DNA of 36,105 bases from Snowella sp. GTDB lineage: Bacteria; Cyanobacteriota; Cyanobacteriia; Cyanobacteriales; Microcystaceae. The notes under the pieces are model-generated. The model did no database searches, was not told where the DNA came from, and worked only from the letters and a program-made list of their open reading frames with translations. The position numbers and the translations under genes are program-made. This document shows, piece after piece, positions 27,041 to 34,788 of this stretch. The number at the start of each line of letters is the position of its first letter. The stretch's first letter is position 1. Location of the stretch: contig QBMS01000030.1 of the NCBI GenBank assembly GCA_003249095.1, positions 1-36,105 of the forward strand. Direction: 5' to 3'.

Positions 27041-27787
27041 TTATCCCACTAGACCCGATCGCAACGCCCGAACTGCGGCTTGGGTGCGGTCATCGACACA
27101 AAGTTTATTCAGAATATTGCGCACATGGGTTTTAACCGTTCCAATGGTAATGTAGAGTTTTTCGGCAATATCGGCATTATTACAACCCGCGACGATTAAA
27201 TCGAGAATTTCTAATTCCCTAGCGGTGAGGGGCGTATTCTCTAGAATTTTTTGATATTCAGGTTCACTGGCCTGAATGGTAACGTTAAATCTATTCCCAT
27301 TTTTGCTGGTGATTTTTCTGGCTTCAGTGGCTTGCCTCACTTGGACTAAAACAATATTGGCGATCGCGGGATCAATCCAGGGATGCCCATCATAGGTAGA
27401 ACGCAAGGCTTCGGTTAACCTTTCTAGATTCATACTTTTTAGGCAATAGGAATCTGCCCCTGCCATAAATGCCGACAATACTGAATCTTCCGTTTGATTA
27501 GTCGTCAGGATCAACATTTTCGCCGTACCAGGCTGATCAAAGGGATGGGATTGTCGATAACGTTCCACCAATTCAATGCCATCAATATCAGGCAGTCCAA
27601 TATTGACGATCGCTAAATCAGGTTGAACACTGTCTAATAACTTTAATCCCTGTTTTCCCGTTGCCGCCTCGCCCACGATCTCAATATCCTCTACATGACG
27701 CAAAGACGAGACAAGGCCACCACGAGTTAAGTCATTATCTTCAATCACAACAACACGGATTTTATTCATTCTTTTTTTTTCATTCAT
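27041..27787 (-). CDS. NarL/LuxR-type response regulator with Asn at the phospho-acceptor site
   Basis: The roughly 248-residue protein has a receiver domain (residues ~12-140 counted from the longest frame) followed by a LuxR-type HTH (TPLTARELEILDLIVAG, then GTVKTHVRNILNKL, ~187-245). The acidic pocket (IEDND) and the switch Thr/Lys region (LTTNQTEDSV, CLKSMNL) are present. The expected phosphorylated Asp is replaced: the segment reads PDLAIVNIGLPDIDG, with Asn65 encoded by AAT. The regulator may be phosphorylation-independent, or locked, if this is not a sequencing error. ATGs at 27787 and 27769 are both possible starts; a TTG at 27796 is less likely. It lies just upstream of the oxidoreductase gene. 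Its target genes are unknown. Confidence 0.88.
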   Translation of the reverse strand: MNEKKRMNKIRVVVIEDNDLTRGGLVSSLRHVEDIEIVGEAATGKQGLKLLDSVQPDLAIVNIGLPDIDGIELVERYRQSHPFDQPGTAKMLILTTNQTEDSVLSAFMAGADSYCLKSMNLERLTEALRSTYDGHPWIDPAIANIVLVQVRQATEARKITSKNGNRFNVTIQASEPEYQKILENTPLTARELEILDLIVAGCNNADIAEKLYITIGTVKTHVRNILNKLCVDDRTQAAVRALRSGLVG

Positions 27788-27796
27788 GGGCTTCAA

Positions 27797-28302
27797 TATT
27801 TTTCAATATAATTAAAATTAAAGGATTATTTCTAAATAATTATAAGTATAGCTTGAACAGTATTCTTAATGAAAATCGCAATAAAAAGTTAGAATAAAAT
27901 AAATACAATGATTGCAAATATTCAATGCAAAGGTAATATCTTTCTCTCCAGTATTTGCTACAACTTGAATTCGTCTCCATATCAATGAAGTTAATTGACA
28001 AGGAAAATCTCAAAGCGTCGGTAATACCAGTAAATTGAGAAACCAACCCGAAATTAAACTTATTATTTTGACGTGCTGATGAGTCCTAAAAAAGATAAAT
28101 TGATATCGATGAAAATAGTGGGTTATATAATTTGAGCTAGAACATTCATATATTATTTTTGTGAAGTTTTTGTGAATTATTTTAGTCCCCTCTAGGGTTA
28201 ATTTATTGACTAGTAAAATATAGCAAGCCTCCATATCAAAATATTAATTTAAAAAATAGTTTTTATCATCCACTACTCGCTGTTCTCAACGAACTAAAAT
28301 AG
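27797..28302. other. AT-rich region upstream of the toxin-antitoxin remnant
   Basis: About 500 bases of low-GC DNA lie between the response regulator start and the toxin remnant. I see no convincing gene. Short minus-strand frames here are composition-driven. The promoter of the response regulator gene is expected in its left part. Confidence 0.35.
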
Positions 28303-28443
28303 CCAATCTGCCAAAAAGCCTTTAAGGAGGGCAACTCATTCAGTAAAGCTGCTCAGATGTATAAAATAGACGATATCCGAATTATTTCCGTCCGTCGTTC
28401 CCGCTCCAACGAGGTTACCTGGTATGAAAGCCGAAGAATTTGA
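28303..28443 (+). pseudogene. Truncated BrnT-like toxin remnant
   Basis: The frame after TAG at 28300 runs to TGA at 28441-28443 and ends IRIISVRRSRSNEVTWYES, close to the C terminus of BrnT-type toxins (RIISARRA... pattern). The region upstream of the motif lacks the RNase-like N-terminal half and has no normal start, although ATG at 28357 would give 28 residues. It overlaps the antitoxin start by 20 bases in another frame, which is the usual BrnT/BrnA arrangement. It is probably an internally deleted, inactive toxin gene. Confidence 0.5.
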
Positions 28444-28654
28444 TGAAAAATTTGAAGCAGGTGAAGATCTCACCGAATTGATGGATTTCTCGACAGCTAG
28501 ACGACTCAACCGAAAAAAGCAAGTAATAGAACTCAAATTACCCATCTGGATGATCCATCAACTGGAAGCCGAAGCTCAAAAACAGGGTATTTCTCCCCAA
28601 GCCTTTTTAGAAACTATTTGCACGAAAACCTTACACCTGTTCGCTAAAGGCTGA
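28424..28654 (+). CDS. BrnA/CopG-like antitoxin, orphaned
   Basis: The 76-residue protein has the antitoxin opening MKAEEFDEKFEAGEDLTE followed by FSTARRLNRKKQ. A ribbon-helix-helix-like C-terminal half follows: strand QVIELKLPIWMIHQL, then helix AEAQKQGISPQAFLETI. Such antitoxins bind their own promoter and neutralise BrnT-type toxins. Here the toxin appears broken, so the antitoxin may be a leftover or an autonomous regulator. The start ATG overlaps the toxin remnant. Confidence 0.7.
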   Translation: MKAEEFDEKFEAGEDLTELMDFSTARRLNRKKQVIELKLPIWMIHQLEAEAQKQGISPQAFLETICTKTLHLFAKG

Positions 28655-28782
28655 ACGAAGCTGAATTTTGATTCAGGCAAAAAGACAAAAAACGCCAGAA
28701 ATCCCTACGCTTTAAGGCGGAGAAAATGCCAAAATAAGAGATGAACTACCACTCACTCTTTTTTAGACGATAGAAAAAACTC

Positions 28783-29541
28783 ATGGGAGAAACCATTACC
28801 CTTTTATCCAAACGTGAAGTAGAAAAAATGCGACGCGCAGGACAGTTAGCCTCTCAATTATTAGACTACCTCGCGCCAATGGTGCAACCAGGTATTACCA
28901 CCCAAGCCCTCAATGACGCAGCAGAACGTTGGACGCGATCGCATGGAGCCAAAAGCGCACCCTTGGGTTATAACGGTTTCCCAAAATCCATTTGTACCAG
29001 CGTTAATGAAGTCATTTGTCATGGAATCCCGAATCCTAAACAAATTCTCAAAGATGGCGACATTATTAATATTGATGTGACTCCCATTGTCGATGGTTAT
29101 CACGGCGATACTTCCAGAACGTTTTTTGTGGGAACGCCTTCTCCCGTTGCTCAAAAATTAGTAGAAGTCACCGAAGAATGTTTGCGTAGGGGCATTGCCG
29201 CCGTGACAGTTAACGGAAAAATTGGAGATATTGGGGCTGCCATTCAGGAATACGCCGAATCTCACGGGTTTTCTGTCGTTAGAGATTTTGTCGGTCATGG
29301 TATTAGCAATATTTTCCATACTCCCCCCCAGGTTCCCCATTTTGGTGTTCGCGGAAAGGGAAAAAAAATCCGCCCTGGCATGGTTTTTACCATTGAACCC
29401 ATGATTAACGAGGGAACCTACGAACACATTTTATTAAAAGACGGTTGGACAGCGATCACCAAAGACCGCAAACTCTCCGCCCAGTTTGAACATACGATCG
29501 CCATCACAGAAGATGGTGTTGAAATTCTAACGTTGAGCTAG
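28783..29541 (+). CDS. map: Methionine aminopeptidase, type I
   Basis: The enzyme removes the N-terminal Met from nascent proteins in the cytosol. The 252-residue sequence has all expected residues of the pita-bread fold: substrate His80 (VICHGIPN) and metal ligands Asp98 (INIDVTP), Asp109 (HGDTSRTF), His172 (FVGHGI), Glu205 (FTIEPM) and Glu236 (QFEHTI). There is no N-terminal zinc-finger extension, as in bacterial type Ia enzymes. A VOC gene follows six bases after the stop, so the two form an operon. Cyanobacteria often carry more than one map; this is a complete one. Confidence 0.95.
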   Translation: MGETITLLSKREVEKMRRAGQLASQLLDYLAPMVQPGITTQALNDAAERWTRSHGAKSAPLGYNGFPKSICTSVNEVICHGIPNPKQILKDGDIINIDVTPIVDGYHGDTSRTFFVGTPSPVAQKLVEVTEECLRRGIAAVTVNGKIGDIGAAIQEYAESHGFSVVRDFVGHGISNIFHTPPQVPHFGVRGKGKKIRPGMVFTIEPMINEGTYEHILLKDGWTAITKDRKLSAQFEHTIAITEDGVEILTLS

Positions 29542-29547
29542 GACGGA

Positions 29548-29925
29548 ATGGAATCATTGGACAATATTCAAGAAGCTTTTCTGACGATTGGGACTGAAAA
29601 ATTTACCGAAGTAGTTGATTTTTATCGACAATTTTTAGGTCAAGACCCTAATCCCTATAATCCAACGAAATATGCGGAGTTTCGGATTCAGGGTTTCCGT
29701 CTAGCTATTTTTTACCCTAAATCTGATCACAAAGCCGAATTTTCCCAGGTTGGGGGGAGTGCTTTTAGTCTCTGTCTCGCGGTCAAAGATCTCGATTCCG
29801 CGATCGCGCACTTACAAAATTTAGGGTATTCTCCAACAACAGAAATCCAGACCTCTTCTCATGGTCGAGAAATTTATGTGTATGATCCTGCCCATAATCG
29901 TTTAATTCTCTATCAACCCGATTAA
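29548..29925 (+). CDS. VOC (glyoxalase/bleomycin-resistance fold) family protein
   Basis: The 125-residue protein is a single VOC-fold unit: AFLTIGTEKFTEVVDFYRQF (residues 10-29), EFRIQGFRLAIFYP, FSLCLAVKDLDSAIAHLQNL and a final EIYVYDPAHNRLILYQ. Such proteins include glyoxalases, dioxygenases and thiol transferases; the metal and substrate cannot be assigned. It starts six bases after the map stop with AGGA upstream, which indicates co-expression. Its TAA stop overlaps the stop of the convergent small gene. Confidence 0.85.
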   Translation: MESLDNIQEAFLTIGTEKFTEVVDFYRQFLGQDPNPYNPTKYAEFRIQGFRLAIFYPKSDHKAEFSQVGGSAFSLCLAVKDLDSAIAHLQNLGYSPTTEIQTSSHGREIYVYDPAHNRLILYQPD

Positions 29926-30137
29926 AAGCTCAATTTAAGGGCATTAACAGGAACTTGATCCCATGATTCAACCGTTCTCAGTTGGGCTGACCATCCCTCT
30001 ATTTTGTGTTCTTCTGTCAAATTTTTTAGCCAAGTTTCGTGGCAATCCTGGGCCGATTGTTCATCCAGACAGGCGATACAAGAATAAACAATTCCGCCTG
30101 GATCAAGTTGTTCATTTACCCAAATTTTCATGGTCAT
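29922..30137 (-). CDS. Small conserved cyanobacterial hypothetical protein
   Basis: The 71-residue protein (MKIWVNEQLDPGGIVYSCIA..., ESWDQVPVNALKL) resembles a small protein conserved in cyanobacteria, but I cannot name a function. It is soluble, with no signal or membrane segment, and has three Cys (two in SCIAC). ATGs at 30137 and 30131 are both possible starts. Its stop overlaps the stop of the VOC gene by four bases (TTAA at 29922-29925) tail to tail. Confidence 0.65.
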   Translation of the reverse strand: MTMKIWVNEQLDPGGIVYSCIACLDEQSAQDCHETWLKNLTEEHKIEGWSAQLRTVESWDQVPVNALKLSF

Positions 30138-30485
30138 TCATCCTGAATAGCGTGTGAGTCGTGAATATTTCTCTAAAAATTTCTTAATCAAATTTTGTAA
30201 ATTAAGTTTAAGTCAGAATCTCAAAATATTTTTGACAATTTTAGCAAGAAAATCCTAATCTAATTTATCATATTTGTTTGTGTGGGTAAAGTATTTTTAT
30301 GAATAATTAACAATAGTTTCAGATTGCTTTATATTGCGTTGTAATAATAGGCAAAAACCTTGTAGGGAGATAATATATTATGTCCTTACCCTATGAAATA
30401 TTTAAAAATCCTTATAACTTATAGATTTCGGAACTAAAACCTTAGCAGAAATAATTATTTCTTCATTAACAAATTTTACATCAAT
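30138..30485. other. 348-bp AT-rich intergenic region
   Basis: The region contains no supported gene. A 14-codon frame with a plausible ribosome site (AGGGAGA) starts at 30380 but is too short to call. The promoter for the small protein gene at 29922-30137 should lie in its left part. Confidence 0.35.
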
Positions 30486-30995
30486 TTATGATGCGTCTTG
30501 TCCCCTAAAATCTGCTTTTTGATCATAAATAGTTTCTTGTCCTGACTGATCAATTTTGAAGAGTTTTAAATTCTCTTGGACAATTCCCTTCAAATAAATT
30601 TCTCCCAATGAAGCTCCCCCTAGATCAATTAAACCTGTAACTTGTTGTTTTTGGGGATTGAAATTAAACTTAAAATAAGGAAATTGAGAAACACCTTGTT
30701 TGATATTATCGTAACTTCCCAAGGATTGACCCGCAGGATTATAAAAAGAAACCGTGAGATTCTCGATAATTTTTGCTTTTCCCCTGCCTTCTTCGATAAT
30801 TTGATCAGAATTTAACGGCTCATGGTAACTAAAAACGATCTTTGCCGAATAACCCTTTTCTCCTGTCCATTGAAAATTCATCGTAACCGCTTCCGCGATC
30901 GCAATTTCACTAACAACATTAATGAGGGCGATGATGAATAGACAAAATATTATTTTACTAAAAGAGAAAAAGATTGAATAACACTGATTTTTCAT
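30486..30995 (-). CDS. Hypothetical exported protein
   Basis: Starting at the ATG at 30995, the protein is 169 residues with an N-terminal hydrophobic signal (FFSFSKIIFCLFIIALI, ending near EIAIAEA). A soluble beta-rich domain follows (WTGEKGYSAKIVFSYHEP; LTVSFYNPAGQSLGSYDN; VTGLIDLGGASLGEIYLKG). It is not recognised; lipocalin-like or cyanoexosortase-type beta folds are possible but unsupported. The TTG at 31028 is an alternative start overlapping the previous gene. The gene follows the exported protein gene at 31016 by about 20 bases, so it is the third gene of the usp operon. Confidence 0.6.
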   Translation of the reverse strand: MKNQCYSIFFSFSKIIFCLFIIALINVVSEIAIAEAVTMNFQWTGEKGYSAKIVFSYHEPLNSDQIIEEGRGKAKIIENLTVSFYNPAGQSLGSYDNIKQGVSQFPYFKFNFNPQKQQVTGLIDLGGASLGEIYLKGIVQENLKLFKIDQSGQETIYDQKADFRGQDAS

Positions 30996-31015
30996 AGCAA
31001 AATTAGCATTAAATC

Positions 31016-31456
31016 CTATTGATTCCAATCCCGTCGCAAATCTCGTTGAAAATCCTCTAAAACGTTATCAAGAATTTTATTAATAGGATCTTTATCATTG
31101 TAATAATAGGTTCGACACTGGGAAGTTTCATAGGTTTCTTTGCGGTTAGGAACCGTATTTTTTTGCCCCGTGTAGGGACGACCATAATAGCCGTCATCAA
31201 ATCCCCTCGAAAATTCTCCCGCCGCCGTTCTGGGTTGATAGGCTTCCTGTTTTCTCGCACTTTCTGCTCCTTCACGATAGCCATTATCATAGGCGTTGGG
31301 ATGATAGCCCGCATCTTCAACGATTCGAGTTTTTTGAACGGGATAACAGTGTTGATATTGGCCCGCTTTGGCAGAAGTGACTAAACAAAACATTAAAAGA
31401 AAATTGGCTAATCCAACAAAAGAAATTAACCGAAATAAACGAGTCTTTTTATTCAT
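31016..31456 (-). CDS. Hypothetical exported Tyr-rich protein
   Basis: The 146-residue product has a signal peptide (LISFVGLANFLLMFCLVTSAKA, residues 10-31). A polar mature part follows, rich in Tyr, Gly, Asp and Arg, with a repeated GYREGAESARKQEAYQ and SRGFDDGYYGRPY style (~58-95) and two Cys (37, 114). It is not recognised; a periplasmic or surface protein is inferred. Its ATG overlaps the end of the upstream usp gene by eight bases (ATGAATAA), so it is translationally coupled to it. Confidence 0.65.
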   Translation of the reverse strand: MNKKTRLFRLISFVGLANFLLMFCLVTSAKAGQYQHCYPVQKTRIVEDAGYHPNAYDNGYREGAESARKQEAYQPRTAAGEFSRGFDDGYYGRPYTGQKNTVPNRKETYETSQCRTYYYNDKDPINKILDNVLEDFQRDLRRDWNQ

Positions 31457-31934
31457 GGGTCGGAACCACTAAAACACAACAATGGGCATGGTGAAACACA
31501 TAATTACTCACACTTCCCAACAGCATTTCACTTAACCCCCAGCGTCCGCGATGGCCAACGACAATCAGATCGGCTTCTGTTTCTTTCGCAACTTTACAGA
31601 TTGTTTTGCCTGGACTTCCTAAAATTTGTTGAGAGTCGGCTTTAATTCCCAGGGCGATCGCCTCTTGAACACGGGATTGGAGAGTATCTAGTCCTTTTTG
31701 TTCAAAAACGTCCCATTGTTCGCGCCATAACTCTAGGGTTAATTCATTGCCCGTCGCGGGATAAATTTCATCCAAATTCACAGGAACAGGCAAGGGACTA
31801 TTTTCTTCTTCCGTTGACAGAACGTGCAATAACGTTAAATGGGCATCATATTTTTGGGCAAGGGATAGGGCTTTGGCAAAAACTTCCTTGGCCATTTCGG
31901 ACATATCCATTGCGATAATGATTTTGCTAAACAT
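31449..31934 (-). CDS. Universal stress protein (UspA family), ATP-binding type
   Basis: The 161-residue cytosolic protein has the UspA fold: start FSKIIIAMDMSEMAK, central LTLLHVLS, and end HCCVLVVP. The ATP-binding motif G-2x-G-9x-G-S is complete at Gly127, Gly130 and Gly140-Ser141. UspA proteins respond to starvation and other stresses, and ATP-binding members can act as molecular switches. It is the first gene of a three-gene minus-strand operon with two exported proteins. Its stop overlaps the next start. Confidence 0.92.
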   Translation of the reverse strand: MFSKIIIAMDMSEMAKEVFAKALSLAQKYDAHLTLLHVLSTEEENSPLPVPVNLDEIYPATGNELTLELWREQWDVFEQKGLDTLQSRVQEAIALGIKADSQQILGSPGKTICKVAKETEADLIVVGHRGRWGLSEMLLGSVSNYVFHHAHCCVLVVPTHE

Positions 31935-32039
31935 TGCTTGCCCTGCTAATTTTGTAATTTTTCTTTTCTAAATTTTGCCATAATTTGGGAAGTTATCCGA
32001 TAGGATGAATGAAAGAAGTTTAATCTAGGTTAAAAAATT

Positions 32040-32252
32040 ATGGGTGAAGCAAAACGACGCAAAACAACCTTGGGAGATCAATACGGTCAAGAAAAACGGA
32101 TTGTTTCCTGGCTACCCATCACCAAAACCCAGGCAGAAGATTTTTATAGCTGGACAACCAAAGGAGCCTGGATCGGGATTGGGGCAATGGCGGCAATTTG
32201 GATAACCGTTCGATTTATCGGGCCGATGTTCGGTTGGTGGGAAGTCCAATAA
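32040..32252 (+). CDS. DUF2839 family small membrane protein
   Basis: The 70-residue protein begins MGEAKRRKTTLGDQYGQE and has WLPITKTQAEDFYSWTTKGAW, as in the cyanobacterial DUF2839 family. A single membrane helix (~43-62) precedes the ending RFIGPMFGWW. Its function is unknown. An AGG lies about 11 bases before the ATG. It precedes rpmB in the same direction with about 97 bases between them. Confidence 0.85.
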   Translation: MGEAKRRKTTLGDQYGQEKRIVSWLPITKTQAEDFYSWTTKGAWIGIGAMAAIWITVRFIGPMFGWWEVQ

Positions 32253-32349
32253 TTTTTTTCAGTAGAAAAACGGGATCAATGCTTGCTTCTAGGATTTGGT
32301 TCCTGATAGAATGGTAGGCTGGACTTATACTGCTAAAAGGAGGGGTTTC

Positions 32350-32586
32350 ATGTCCCGTAGATGTCAATTGACAGGAAAAAAGGCGAATAATGGCTGTGCG
32401 GTTTCCCATTCTCACCGTCGTACCAAGAAATTACAACAAGTTAATTTGCAATGGAAGCGAATTTGGTGGGCGGAAGGTAATCGTTGGGTGAAATTACGTT
32501 TGTCAACTAAAGCGATTAAAACCTTATCCAGTAAGGGTTTACAAGCAATGGCCAATGAAGCTGGTATCAATTTGAATAAGTTTTAA
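32350..32586 (+). CDS. rpmB: 50S ribosomal protein L28
   Basis: The 78-residue basic protein [20 protein letters not shown]... with [20 protein letters not shown] is bacterial L28, part of the large ribosomal subunit. The ATG at 32350 is chosen over earlier in-frame starts because a strong ribosome site (AAAGGAGG) lies about 8 bases upstream and the family begins there. The Cys pair (5, 16) is at the usual zinc-ribbon-like positions, but two of the four are missing, as in many cyanobacterial L28. Confidence 0.95.
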   Translation: MSRRCQLTGKKANNGCAVSHSHRRTKKLQQVNLQWKRIWWAEGNRWVKLRLSTKAIKTLSSKGLQAMANEAGINLNKF

Positions 32587-32675
32587 AAGAAGTTGAGAAT
32601 CTTCATCCCTGGGGGTGAAAAGCTTTGATCGTCATCATTCGTCATCGATTTGCCCCCTGTCTTTAATTTTTATCA

Positions 32676-33491
32676 TTATTCAGATAAGCCCCAATATTTG
32701 GCTCTTTCTTTTAACCAGCCTGATTTTCGCCATTCATTGATCGCTCCATTGACGGTTTCTCTGAGTCCCCAATATTGTTGTCCTTTGGGCATGACCACCG
32801 CGATCGCGTACTGGGATAAATGGACAGGTAGGGTATGATAGTCGGGATTTTCCTGCACCCATCCCGTTAATAGGCTATTATCTGCCGCGAATCCATCAAT
32901 TTCTTCTGTTTCTAATAAATTCAAGGCTTCCTGGTAAGAGTTGACCGCTACTAATTTGGCCGTCGGTAACTCAGAACGAAGGAAGGCGATCGCGCTTGAG
33001 CCATTAAGAACGCCAATCCGACGAGTTTTTAGGTCAGATAAACTTTTTATGTCGGCTTGTTTGGTAATGATGCCCGTACTATCGAGATAATAATGGGGGC
33101 TAAATTCCACTAGACGGCTACGGGAAGGATTAACGGTTACTTTTGCAATGACGAGATCCACCTTATTATCTAGAATTACCTGCAATCGGTCTTGATTTTT
33201 AAGGGACTCGAAGGCGATCGCATCAGGATTACCCAAAATTAATTCGGCTAACCGTTTAGCAATATCAATTTCTAATCCCTGAAGATTGCCCTGGGCATCC
33301 TTAAAACCGAGGGGACGAACATCTGTTTTTACGCCGACAATTAATTTTCCGCGTTGGATAATTTCTGGGAGTTCAGCCGCGTTGATTACCCCAGAAGAAG
33401 TATTAATCCCCAATGTAATGCCGATACTCAGCAAAAAAGGCAAGAAAGAAGATCTAATTTTCAACGGTGAATTGATTAGAGTCAAAATCAT
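32676..33491 (-). CDS. Transporter substrate-binding protein (amino-acid type)
   Basis: The 271-residue protein has a signal peptide (FLPFLLSIGITLGINTSSG, mature near AAELPEIIQ). It then has a PBP2-type periplasmic binding fold: GKLIVGVKTDVRPLGFKDA (48-66), GLEIDIAKRLAELIL, and RRIGVLNGSSAIAFL in the second lobe. Ligands for this group are often polar amino acids or organic acids. No permease or ATPase gene is adjacent. A second, similar-type binding protein lies next to it on the same strand (33772-34683). Either may be a stand-alone sensor or feed a transporter encoded elsewhere. Confidence 0.85.
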   Translation of the reverse strand: MILTLINSPLKIRSSFLPFLLSIGITLGINTSSGVINAAELPEIIQRGKLIVGVKTDVRPLGFKDAQGNLQGLEIDIAKRLAELILGNPDAIAFESLKNQDRLQVILDNKVDLVIAKVTVNPSRSRLVEFSPHYYLDSTGIITKQADIKSLSDLKTRRIGVLNGSSAIAFLRSELPTAKLVAVNSYQEALNLLETEEIDGFAADNSLLTGWVQENPDYHTLPVHLSQYAIAVVMPKGQQYWGLRETVNGAINEWRKSGWLKERAKYWGLSE

Positions 33492-33771
33492 GGGCGATCG
33501 GGATTAAAAATTTTTCGATAGGGCTGATATTATTCTCGTCCTTCTTTAACCGTAACAGATTGAGTAACTGTTCCCATTCCTTCACAAAATGAGCAGCAAC
33601 AAAACGTGGCGATTACTAAAATATCAAGAAAATGTTACAAGACAAGATACCCAAGAGCCTTACACTGCAAGCAGATCACGAAAAATAGTATTTGTCAAGA
33701 GTAATTTTCTTGTGCTTACCCTGGGCCAGAAGAGTTTTAGGAAAGCACAACCTACTTCAAATCACCAACGC

Positions 33772-34683
33772 CTAAACCCCTTTATCCGTTGGGTTTTTAA
33801 TGGCTTCTTTTAACTTGGGACTCATGGGTAAATTGAGATTGACATTTTTAGGAGGAATGGGTTTAGTGAACCATTTAGCGTAAATTTTGTTGATTTCTCC
33901 TGTTTTCATCAAATTTTTGAGGGAATTATCAACAACGGCTTTGAACTGGGGATCATTTTTACGGAACATCAGTCCATAGGGTTCAACGGATAGAGATGGC
34001 CCGACGATCGCGAAAGCTTTCGGATTTTTCGATTGGGCAATTAAACCAGCCAGCAAGACATCATCCATCACAAAAGCACTAGCCCGTCCCGATTCCAACA
34101 TCAAAAAGGATTCAGCATGGTCTTTACCGTAGAGATTTTTCACATTAATTTTTTGTCCTTTTTCATTTTGCTTGATATAGCGATCAGAAGTGGTTCCTGT
34201 GGTGGTAACAACGGCTTTTCCATCCAGATCGGAAAGATTTTTAATTCCTGAATCTTTTTTGACTGCCATCCGTACCGAAGTCACAAAGGGAGCGACACTA
34301 AAAGCCACTTGTTTTTGGCGTTCTACACTGTTGGTGGTGGAGCCACATTCTAGATCAATGGTTCCATTGGTCATCAAGGGAATACGGGTTTGGGAGGTAA
34401 CAGGATTAGTTTTAACCTCTAATTTTGGCATTTTTAGTTGTTTTTTGACCGAATCCACTACTTTCATACATAGGTCAATGGAATACCCAATGGGTTTTTG
34501 CTGATCGTTCAAATAAGAAAACGGAATAGACGATTCCCTTACACCCAGCACAATTACGCCTGAATCCTTGATTTTTTTCAGGGTTCCCGTTAATTCTTTG
34601 GTTTGGGAGTTGGCCATACTGGCCGTTGTGATGACTCCGATTCCCGCGATCGCGCTGATTTTCAAAAAAGTTTTACTCAACAT
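33772..34683 (-). CDS. Amino-acid ABC transporter substrate-binding protein (GltI-like)
   Basis: The 303-residue protein has a signal peptide (residues ~1-26, TTASMANSQ) and the glutamate/aspartate binding-protein pattern: GVIVLGVRESSIPFSYLND (42-60), GYSIDLCMKVVDSVKKQL, TNGTIDLECGSTTNSVER and VVTTTGTTSDRYI. A good ribosome site (AAGGAG) lies 8-9 bases before the ATG. Glutamate or aspartate uptake is inferred. As with its neighbour, no permease gene accompanies it; the 280-bp gap between the two genes contains no gene that I support. Confidence 0.88.
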   Translation of the reverse strand: MLSKTFLKISAIAGIGVITTASMANSQTKELTGTLKKIKDSGVIVLGVRESSIPFSYLNDQQKPIGYSIDLCMKVVDSVKKQLKMPKLEVKTNPVTSQTRIPLMTNGTIDLECGSTTNSVERQKQVAFSVAPFVTSVRMAVKKDSGIKNLSDLDGKAVVTTTGTTSDRYIKQNEKGQKINVKNLYGKDHAESFLMLESGRASAFVMDDVLLAGLIAQSKNPKAFAIVGPSLSVEPYGLMFRKNDPQFKAVVDNSLKNLMKTGEINKIYAKWFTKPIPPKNVNLNLPMSPKLKEAIKNPTDKGV

Positions 34684-34788
34684 GATTAAATCTCCTTAAA
34701 AAAATTGATGTATCCAAACTATAAAACAGAATCAGTAAAATGAGAAAGATTCTCCACGCGATCGCTGTTTTTAAACGACACTTTAATT

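Noticed and set aside
28076-28083. CTGATGAG, a hammerhead ribozyme core start
   Set aside because: The needed stem II and the GAAA partner do not follow in a suitable fold.
30380-30424. 14-codon frame with AGGGAGA upstream
   Set aside because: Too short to support; no downstream gene on the same strand that it could regulate.
33589-33813. 74-codon plus-strand frame between the binding proteins
   Set aside because: It runs into the end of the GltI-like gene on the other strand and has no family resemblance.
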